Translations under genes and position numbers: made by a program
Shown here: positions 1 to 9,700 of the stretch, piece by piece
Numbering within the stretch: the first letter of the stretch is position 1
Layout: each line of letters opens with the position of its first letter
Assembly: GCF_001949145.1 (NCBI RefSeq)
Contig: NW_019091661.1
Coordinates: 207,847 to 226,559, forward strand
Source of the DNA: Acanthaster planci
Lineage: Eukaryota > Echinodermata > Asteroidea > Valvatida > Acanthasteridae
DNA length: 18,713 bases
Direction of reading: 5' to 3'
The notes under the pieces: generated by a model
The model's input: the letters and a program-made list of their open reading frames with translations, nothing else
The model's database searches: none
Told to the model about the DNA's origin: nothing

Positions 1-290
1 TTTGGTTGTGTTGGGTTGGGTTTGGTTGGGTTAGGTCGTGTGGGGTTGGGTTGAGTTTGGTATAGGTTTTCGTTTGGAATGGGATTGATTTGGTTGGGTT
101 AGGTCGTGTGGGGTTGGGTTGAGTTGTGTGGGGTTGGGTTGAGTTTGGTATAGGTTTCAGTTTGGAATGAGATTGGTTTGGTTGGGTTAGGTCGTGTGGG
201 GTTGGGTTGGGTTGGGTTGTGTGGGGTTGGGTTGAGTTTGATATAGGTTTTAGTTTGGAATGGGATTGGTTTGTTTGGGTTGTGTTTGGT
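1..290 (+). repeat. G-rich higher-order tandem repeat (about 88-93 bp units)
   Basis: Three copies of a composite unit are marked by GGTATAGG-type boxes at 59, 147 and 240 (the last is GATATAGG), giving periods of 88 and 93. Each unit holds GTTTGGAATG, GGTTGGGTTAGGTCGTGTGG and GGGTTGGGTTGAGTT blocks, so it is built from short GGTTG/GGGTT subrepeats. The 5-bp difference is consistent with an extra subrepeat. It resembles telomere-like GT-rich sequence but is not a TTAGGG array. Confidence 0.9.
198..216 (+). other. Potential G-quadruplex
   Basis: Four consecutive runs of three or more G separated by TT loops (GGGGTTGGGTTGGGTTGGG) meet the standard G-quadruplex pattern. It lies on the sense strand, so it could form in DNA or in the nascent transcript. 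Folding itself is not shown by sequence. Confidence 0.6.
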
Positions 291-591
291 CGGGTCGGCT
301 TAGTTTGCTTTCGTTTCTTTTACGGTTGTCATGGTTTTCGTGCACTTGACTAAGGGAGCTTTATTAATGTTTTCCGAATTTACCTTACAATCCAAAGCCA
401 TAAAGGGCCTTAATTCAGCCCTTAAGTTAACTTGAATGGTTTACATTACAAGAATCATTGGTCCCATATAATCATTCAGAAAGAGTGAAAATACTGCTCA
501 AGAACAGTGAAGAGTTGCAATATCAGATCCCCTTCCACAGGTTAAGTATGTTGTAACAAAGTGCACAGTTCTCTCCTGAAAATTCACTCAG

Positions 592-765
592 GCATGTCCT
601 TGCACACGTTCCACGTCCCGTTTGACCAGACCACGGTTACCCTGGAGGTCCTTCCCGAGGAGTTCTTCAGCGTGCAGTACGGCCTGCTGCTGCGATACAA
701 GCACCCGCCGTCCAGGGACGAGTACGACCACCTGTGGATTCTACCTTACAACATCAGCCTGGGAG
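592..765 (+). CDS. Exon 1 in window: extracellular GAIN-like region
   Basis: The exon follows an acceptor ending in CTCACTCAG and ends at a GAG|GTAGG donor. It starts with two bases of a split codon, so it is internal and the true start lies upstream. It encodes ~57 residues of beta-rich ectodomain including LLLRYKHPP and an N-glycosylation sequon (NIS). Position just before the GPS, and the pattern of a hydrophobic strand followed by a tyrosine- and aspartate-rich turn, fit the GAIN/REJ-to-GPS segment of polycystin-1-like proteins. It carries no diagnostic motif of its own; the call rests on frame continuity with exons 2-3. It leaves phase 1 and joins exon 2 through a G|CC alanine codon. Confidence 0.8.
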
Positions 766-3700
766 GTAGGCGCAGAGAGCCCTGCCGGGGAAACCCGTCT
801 CCCTCCGCTACATTTGAGATTCCTACACAGACAATGTTGTAACCAAGACAAAGTAAACTCCAAGACTCTTTTACATGTAATGAAGTGTGATGATGGTATT
901 CCTTTTTCACTGTTTATCCTGTCACTTATGACTGGTCTTGTGAAGGGACTTCTTCTTCTTTGGTACGTGGCAGCAGATCCACTGTATCCACGGAATCCAT
1001 GTATAGCCATCATAGACTTGTGAGGGACCTGACTACAGCGTTGTTCATAGAGGGTGAAAGCAGGATCAAGTTGCTCAGACACCTCCCCCTTTTTTTGTCC
1101 TTGCAAGGTCAAGGTGTCACAAACTTTTGCAAGTTGGTAGCATAGTCCTCCCCACCAATAGATGAATCCAGTGATCATAGTAGCACCGCCACACTGGTAA
1201 ATTACAGCAACCACCGCCAGTGGTGGTGAGCGTCGCGAAAACTTTTGTCGCAACTGTTCTGTGGCACTTGCTCTGTACAAAGTCCAACACAGTGCTTTCC
1301 ACCATTAAAGGGGGACATCGGGAATGTCCAGTGGAAATTCGCTGGATTCATCTTAACACCATTAGTTTGTACTGTCAGTGTAACACTAACTATTCTGCTC
1401 AGAACTTATATTACCCATGCCTCAGCCAGCGGGGTAGCATGTTGGTCCCTCTGAATAGATCATTGCAGCGCCCTCTATACCAGTGTATTCTTAGTTCACG
1501 TTATTGAGTCATTAATTCATTTCAAATGCCATTATTCATCCCTCATCCCCTACCACATCCCCCACCACATCCCCCGTACCCACAGCCAATGTCAGTGACT
1601 ACACGGTCTACCTTAACGAGACTTACATCGCCAACCGGACGGGTACCTACTACCTGGGTATCGTGGAGCTCCCCCAGGCCCCCCAGGGGGACCTGCCCGA
1701 CACAGTGTTCGACGACCACCTCAGCCCCCGGGAGGTGCTGGATGACATCCTGAGGATGCACCGGGTGTTCAACTTCACAGGGAACTACACGCTGTGCGTG
1801 TATGTCTCGGGCTGTGCTTACTTCAACAACCTGACTCAGGAATGGTCCACCGAGGGAGTCAGGGTAAGGTCCATGTCCGGATAGCCTGGCTACGGCTTAA
1901 AATTACACAGGACTCTATGGATTGCTCCCCAAGCTACTATCCATAGAGTAGTGTGTAAATTCAGACACAGTTGAGCAATTTGGACACGCTTGTCATGATA
2001 GGACGTTATTGTCAAAAAATACATCTGTTGCTTGGTTTGATCAGCAACCCTTGGTCAATTTTGCTTGGTAACCCATGCTTGAAATACATCATAGGTCTTT
2101 ATGCAAACAAGCAAGGAAATTCAATATTTGCCCTGAGCAGCAGTCAATATATTGTATATTTCCCGCCATTTGTCAGGTTGGACCCAAGACCACCAAGGAC
2201 CTGACCCAGTGTTTCTCCAGGCACTTGACTGACTTTGCCAGCACCTGGATAGTGCCCCCGACTCCACTTGACTTTGAGTACATCTTCAACAATGCAGGAT
2301 TTTTGGAGAACCTGACTATTTATATCACCACCATCGCCATCTACGTGCTCTTTGCCTTCATTTTCATCTGGGCACGGCGAAAGGACAGGAAGGACATCAT
2401 CATGGTCAGTTTGCTAGTCAGAGCACCAACACGTAGGTTTTATATATATATGTAGCCTGTAACAGGCCACAGTGTTGGTTCATGGGTGCAAATAGCCATA
2501 TTGCTTGCGAACAATTTTCTGTTGAATACACACAAATCCATCACATTGTCTCTCAACAGAAACTTGCTAAAGCTATTAGTATTGATTCCTGCAGCATTGA
2601 AAAAAATTGGAAAAGTCCCTGAGCTTAATTGTTACTTTCAGGCTTGTATAGATGCAGAGGTTTGCAAACCTGACGAAAGTCATCGAAATTTGTGAGGCCC
2701 AACTTATTTTAGAATTTCACTCTTTGTATTATGTTCATAATGTAGCATTGGAAATTCAATTTTCATACCCTCCCAACAAAATGCAGTTTTTCAGGTGTTG
2801 AAGTTTCAATGTGCATTTTGATGGACTAGGTCATTACTATTGTCATGTGAGATGACCCATGACGAACCCTTAGCGTACCAAGAGACAAGGGCCTGTCACC
2901 ACAGACTATCCTTCACCTGCCAACAAAGTTTATAAGTCAAGTAAATGGCAACCTTCAACCCATCGCTAGGCTAGGGATTGTCACAATTTTGACACGGTTA
3001 TAGAATCTTATTGCCTCGTAGGTACAGGAACCTAGGTTTTATTTTGCAGGGAGCATCTGCAGTTTATACCAGTGTGTCATATCTCTGCACAGTCCTCAGA
3101 GATGATAGAGTCACCAATACTTTGCATTTTTAGCAAGGACTAACCCCACTGGCTGACAACAAGCCCAAGGACAAGTATCTGTATGAGATAGCGGTCATGA
3201 CAGGGCAATGGAAAGGCTCCGGCACCGACTCAAAGGTAGAGAGACTTCTACTGTGCAGTCTTTTTTTTTTTGACCATTTGACAACATCTGTATATGTCAT
3301 GCTAAATACATATTTTTTTCTTGCCGGTTACTTAGGATTGTAAATGCACCTGCACCTACAATATTCGTGCGAGGGTCATTTTCCAAGGAATTTTTCAAAA
3401 AGAAATTAACACTTTGCAAAAAGCACCAAAAAAAAACAATTTTCAGTAATGTCACCTCTCAAGGATGTCATTCACTTTAAGTTTGAAGCATACGTCAGTG
3501 TATGTAAATGTTGCGCCCGCATTCAGTTTTGCAGAATAGAAAAAGGACATTTGTCAATAAATTCTGCTTCTAAATGTGGATCAGTGTGCAAAATTTCTGA
3601 TAGGTCAGACTTTTCATCTATATCTCTGTATGCGGATTAATTGCCAGGTGCATTTTATCCTGTCTGGCGAAGACGACGAGACGGAGGTCAGGATGTTTGA

Positions 3701-6700
3701 GGATGACAAACGCCCCATCCTACAGACGGGCTCCATCGACCGCTTTGTCATGGCTGTGCCTAGGTCAGATATGGCCTCTTTAACATAACCCATTTCTTGG
3801 CAAGGTCTGTAGATCCCTCAGAGTGGATGGTGGGGGGGGCGGAAACAGCCCTTCTCCTCCCCCTCTATTCTCACTTGGGACTTCAGTGATAGTTCCCCAC
3901 TGTCCAATAATGTATTACATCGTGTATGTATACAACATTTCTGATACATTAATCTTCAAGGTAGCTTTCTATGCAGAAAATTTATCAGGAAAATATTGGC
4001 GTTAAGTTGTTATTTTGACATATTTTCACTTCATAGACTTAGTGAATAAAATATCTCCATTATTTTAAAACGAGCTTTGAAACCCATCCAAGGGTTGCAG
4101 ACTAAAGTAACACTAGGATAGTGACAAATGCCCACACTTCATAAATCTGTAAGACTTCTCAGAAGTTTAAGACAAACATCAAAATAAAGCTGGATTTACC
4201 ATCTTTCACTCCCTGACCAAATTTTGAGGTGAAATTCACTTGCAATAATGACCGCATCCAAAAGTGGCCTTAAGACTTCTCACACCGGTGAAGATCGCTC
4301 CACTGAGTTGGAGAAATGATTTCCATTCTTCATCTAAATACCTTGAGAAACATGAACTCATCATGTGGGTTTATTGGAACCCCTTCAGTTTTGTGAACAT
4401 CCAAGTGAATGGGCCTCAAACCGTCCATTGAGACACTGCAAATCATAATTTGGTCAGCATTTTGGGCCTATTTTACTGGCCTCAAAACCCTTGGAAGTAT
4501 ATTTGAAGAATGCAGTGTGGAATTCCCTCCTCACCTCAGACCCTTGGGTACACTGAACTACATGCGGCTCTGGCACGACAACTCGGGCAAAGGCGCAATG
4601 CAGAACTGGTTCCTGTCTTACGCGGCTGTGCGGGACCTGCAAACTAGACAGCGCTTCTACTTCATCGCCAATCGCTGGTTCTCATTGGTCGACGATGATG
4701 GCCAGGTTAAAACACCTATCTCTTTATTTCATGGACCATGACATTTGATAAACAGTTTCAGTCACATTCATGTTTATCCATGTTTATTCTGCTGGGCTGG
4801 GTGATTTTCCATTTTTTTTCTGTTTCAAAATTCTTTAAAATTCGTAACTTCATTTACTGGATGTTTACACCCACACAAATGACTGTCTGGTGGCTACTCT
4901 AATTTGACAGACAACATCTATTGATGCTCGAATATTTCAGCCAGGCCTGCCGCCTTGTAAAACGAGCCCAGATTGTGCGGTGTTATGTAATTTTCTTTTG
5001 TTTCCAAAACTGGCATAGTGCACTGCTGGCATCTTTTCAATAGGGACCAGATTAGCGTGCAAGCGGTATTATATCGCTCATTACTGGAGCACTTTTGTCC
5101 CCGGTGGTAATCCACTAGCACTGAATGCCACAAACAGTGGGATAATCTTTCAAAACAATGACGGATTTCCTCCGCTATTGACAACTGAAAAAATGTTGCC
5201 AATGCCTAGCAGCTCGGTCTTTTGTTCCGAGTACAGCCATTTGTTACAAGGTTACACGTATTGTTAAAGGACTTAAGAGTTGAAAAGGGACTTGACATTT
5301 GATGGGCTGTGCTGCAAGTAAGACGCTTAAGACAATCACTCATCATAAGACCAACACAAGATCTCCAGTATAAATTCAAATTGTACGCTTTTAAGATGAA
5401 CTGCCACAAAAGCATTTCCTGTCACTGAATACCCTGTTATGTGTGGTTGGTGAATAGTCTTGCATCAGGGCTTGTGTCTGGTCGTATTAGGGTCTCATCT
5501 ACAAAATTGAAGAGACCAGCTGCACATAGAGTAGCGCCTGCCCTAGATTTTGGAAACAAAATGGCTGTTCATTATAAGCATAGTAGAGCTACATAGCAGG
5601 TGTGCTGGGCATTGGCACATAGACCTACCAGTTTGTTTCCAACAATGGTGACACTCATATTGCAATGCTCTCTATACACGGCTCTGGAAGGGACTCTATT
5701 GCAGGCCTTGCTCACTGCATGCCCCCCCCAACCACTATCCTTAACCTCCCCCTCCCCTTGCAGGTGGACAGGCTGCTCCCCGTGGCCGGCCGAGAGCAGA
5801 TGCAGGGCTTCAGCCACGTTTTCTCCAGCCACACCCGTAAGAACCTGAACGACGGCCACCTGTGGTTCTCCATTTTCCTGCGGCCCGTGGGCAGCCGCTT
5901 CACCCGTGTCCAGCGCACGGCCTGCTGCCTGATGGCCCTGTGGCTGGAGATGCTGGTCAACATCATGTGGTACAAGGTGGTCCCGCCGGCCACCTCCTCC
6001 AGCGCCATCAACATTGGACCCTTCAGCCTGTCCCCAGCACAGGTATTTGCCAAGCTTTTAGAGAAAGTTTGAGTGTGGACTGTGGTTCAGTCACTGTGCT
6101 CCGTGCATGTCCATGAAAACTTTTTGTGCTGGGCGACAATGAACTGTCACCATCAAAGACAAATGTTATTCAAATCGAGATGGCTTCAAGGGGAATGTAG
6201 GAGTATTATTGTTGCAATTGCCAGAGCAATAAAGATCTATTTCCCCATGATGAAAAGCCAGTGTATTACAGGATTACAGGATATATACACACAGAGGCTT
6301 TAAGTAGTCAGTTGGGGGAACAGATCGAGCATTGTCTCAGTTTCAACTAGTTTGGTGAGTCATTAATTTCTTCCCTGTCCTTGTTGGTTTCCCTCCCCCA
6401 AATCTTCAGATCAGTATTGGCGTCCAATCCAGCATCATCGTGTTCCCCATCACCCTGCTGGTGGTGCAGATCTTCCGCAAGGTGCGGCCGCGCAGGAGGC
6501 AGAAGTCCCACCGCCGCATCATCAAGGAGCAACAGGAAGAACTCAGGAAGAAGTACAAAGTTGGCAAGGAGGATGTGGTAAGAGACGATGACCAGGAGTG
6601 AACAACCTCGGTCTTCACTCCGCACGAGAGGCAGTGTAGTGAGAAATCTTTCGCCGGCGGAGGGTTTTGAGGAATCTTTTTGAAAGTTATCAGCTGTGCA

Positions 6701-9700
6701 CAATTCACATATACAGAAAGCGTCTAGGCATCATGAATGCTGTTTGTGATACAACCCATAAATCAGTGTCTCCTCTAGCTATGTCCATTTCTTCATTAAT
6801 GTTCCATTCACATATTACATGTTCCTCATATGATAGTTTTTCCTGGGGTGGGGATTGGTTGGAGTTATCTTGGCGGCGCTGTTGCTGAGAGGACATTTAT
6901 GCAGACTCTGGTTTTTCCGTTCAGTATAATGAACACTGTCCCATTGACAATATTGGCATTGAGTTTGCTTTAAATTTACTGATTGGCATACCCCCAAAAA
7001 ACAGAAATGGACCAAAGCAGAACCCTTAGAGTCAAGCAACTTTTGGTGCTGACTCAGTGATAACGCTGAAGCTTCTGCCTGAAATGAACTTCAGGGCTAA
7101 AAAAGGCTAACACGCCTTACAACAGGCTGTATAAGGATCGTAAGGCCCATGTGACCACATAAGTAGCCTACGTTTTATAAGAGATTGCATTGAAAGAAAT
7201 CCATTCCGTGGGCCCTTTAACTATAAGTTTTAGGAGCCATCCATTTTGGTATCATTTTTCTGAGTGGGCAAATGGTATTGTGGGTGGGGGGGTGGAGAAG
7301 GCGTCTTGTTGCCATGGATGCTATCCAAAGATGACAATACCTCACACAAAAATCATGTTCATCTTCCGGTTCGCCCTTTATAGTAGAGGTTTGGGGTATG
7401 ATCTAGAAAAAGAGTATTCTTTTTACACTCGTTAATATAATTCCAAAATAAGCTGGGCCTAAGATGCTAATTGAATGCTTTTGCTGACCCCTGCAATCTC
7501 TCTTGCAGATCTCCCCCACTCATGTGGTCATGGAGAACAGGCCAGCGACTGACGTCGAGGACACCATCAGCACGCGCTCCGAGGTGAACCTCCTGGACAA
7601 CCAGGCGGACGAGGCGCCCATCGTCACGATCCGGACCACCGCCTCTAATCCACCCCAGAAGCCCTCTGCTCAAAGGAAGAAGAGGAAGTTCTCCTTGCCC
7701 TGGTGGGTGGTCATCATCGGCTGGATCCTCTGCATCCTCTCCATCGTCACGGCGACCGTCTTCACCGTCTTCTACGGTATCAGCTTTGGCGATCAGACCA
7801 CCAAGGAGTGGCTGACCTCGCTGGTCATCTCCTTCATCACAGGTATCCTGTTCACCCAGCCAATCAAGGTGAGGCCCTTTAGCCATTTGGTTCCAGTTGC
7901 ATCATGTCAAGGCCAGATTGAGTGTATAGAAAGAGGTGTAGCTGGGGGGTCCCCAGTTGCCCTGCGTCCCCCCCCCATAAATGTATGGCAAACTGAGACA
8001 AGAACAGTACCCAAGAATACTGTAGGTACTTTCAAACAAAATGTGTTTTGCTTTAATAAATGGAATCAATGAACAAGAAATTCTCAAGTTTACCCTAATT
8101 GCTCTGTGTTTGTTGACCCTGGAAAATGACATCTAACACCCCACTACACACAACTTTTTGGACCACTGACCCAGTTAACTTTCAATGCACAAGTGTGACC
8201 GTTCAACTTTTGGTGTGTAAAAATGTATGACATTTTTGCGCATAGCTTGGAATGTGGAAATAACTTTGAAAAACTTGTACACGACGTGTACTGTCATTGG
8301 CATGATTTTGAAGTACATGTAATGCTATAACATTGCACAGCACTGTCACTGAAACTAGTGCATTACTATAAGGTGAATGAGCATTTTGTGAGTTAAATTT
8401 GAATAAGATCTGGTGCTCTGAGTTCTTTCAATTTACATTAACATAATTTGAATTCTCCATATTAAAGACACTGTTGCTATACCTCGTGATTATTTGGGCT
8501 AGCTTTGCTTAGTTACATAAGAGACACCTTGTACCTGTTCACTATTTTCCATGGATAAGAAGTGCACAGAGCAATCAGTCCATTCCAGAGATGGTGGTCG
8601 GTATGCCAAAGCTTGCCCCAAATCATAAGGTATAGCAACAGTGGCTTTAGTCTGGAGAATTTCAATTATTATGTTTATGTGTAACCAGATAGCCTAGTGT
8701 ACCAGATTTTATTCAAATTTAACCCGCAAAAGGCTTTTTGAAAGTCCACATGTAGTGACCATCACAGTTAACAGGTCCAGCCCTCCTATTTGCCCCCCCC
8801 TTGTTAAATCCCTGACTAAGCTGTAGGTTCAGTTGGCCCCAGGCGGCAGTGTTCTGTTGGCCTTCTCAGTCATAGCAGTAGCAATAATTTCATAGTGCTA
8901 ATAAGCACTGTATTTTATGTTGATGCTTAAACCTATACTAGTAAGCTATGTACTAGCTAGAAAATGTTCAACATTGAACCTGAAATGAAAGAAATGCACT
9001 GTGGTATCTTTTGGCCCTCCAAATTTTTTGTCAATCCCAAATTTTTCTGTATGCATGAGGCCTTCTGTGTCTATTGGATAATATGGCCCTGATTATCGCA
9101 GTGTGCCAGCAAAATGGCACAGAGAGCACTGGAGGCATTTTCATCCGTCTACTTTTCACTTGACATTCTTTCAATTCAATGTACATCATTTGAGCGTCAT
9201 TTGTGTTGGAGATACCAGCAAACATACACGTAACTACCGTTTCGTAAGTTTGATTGAATAGACAAAGATGTAGTACACAAATCTGAATCTCCTGGCAGTT
9301 GTACAATATGATACCTTGGTTTGCCATTCTAAGACAAGACACAGCTTTAAATACACGGGTCACGTCGTCCATGGGGTTTCTTTTGAGGGCTGAAATGTTT
9401 TCAAGCTGGCCACTTTTATCCTTCCCTCGGCTTAAGTCGGCTTAATACTCCGCTCTGGTAATATTGTCCTAATAGTCTGGATATGCATTAGCCCACGGTT
9501 AGTAGTTGCACTTGTGTGTTTAGGCAGCATTCAAAGGAAGTGGTGCCTTTGGCAGTTTGCTGTCGTTTGCTTCTCGCCTATAGTTACAAGGCAAAAAATC
9601 ATGAGAGAAGTTGACCTTGTGAGGACATAGAAAAGAAGCATAAAGGACACTGCCTTTTAATCCCCATTGAGCCACCTGTGATAAGAGGATTAAGCAAGGT

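Larger units (their letters stand above)
1..591 (+). other. Upstream intron (3' part)
   Basis: Exon 1 starts within a codon, so this stretch is the 3' part of an intron of the same gene. Bases 1-290 are the G-rich tandem repeat described separately. Bases 291-591 are AT-rich unique sequence with no coding signal. The acceptor tract TTCTCTCCTG...CACTCAG ends it. No promoter was found. Confidence 0.75.

Noticed and set aside
1-60. Telomere or subtelomere end
   Set aside because: The GGTTG-based repeats are interrupted composite units followed directly by gene sequence, and are not TTAGGG arrays.
4043-4050. AATAAA hexamers inside introns (for example near 4045, 4182, 6227, 8055, 12627)
   Set aside because: Expected often in AT-rich introns and without a terminal-exon context; only the one after the stop codon is supported as a polyadenylation signal.
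7467-7886. 139-codon open frame on the minus strand opposite exon 9
   Set aside because: Same shadow effect; the sense frame has TM4/TM5 signatures and matched splice sites.
9031-9372. 113-codon minus-strand open frame in intron 9
   Set aside because: No recognisable domain, no splice or codon-bias support, and this length is plausible by chance in this much sequence.
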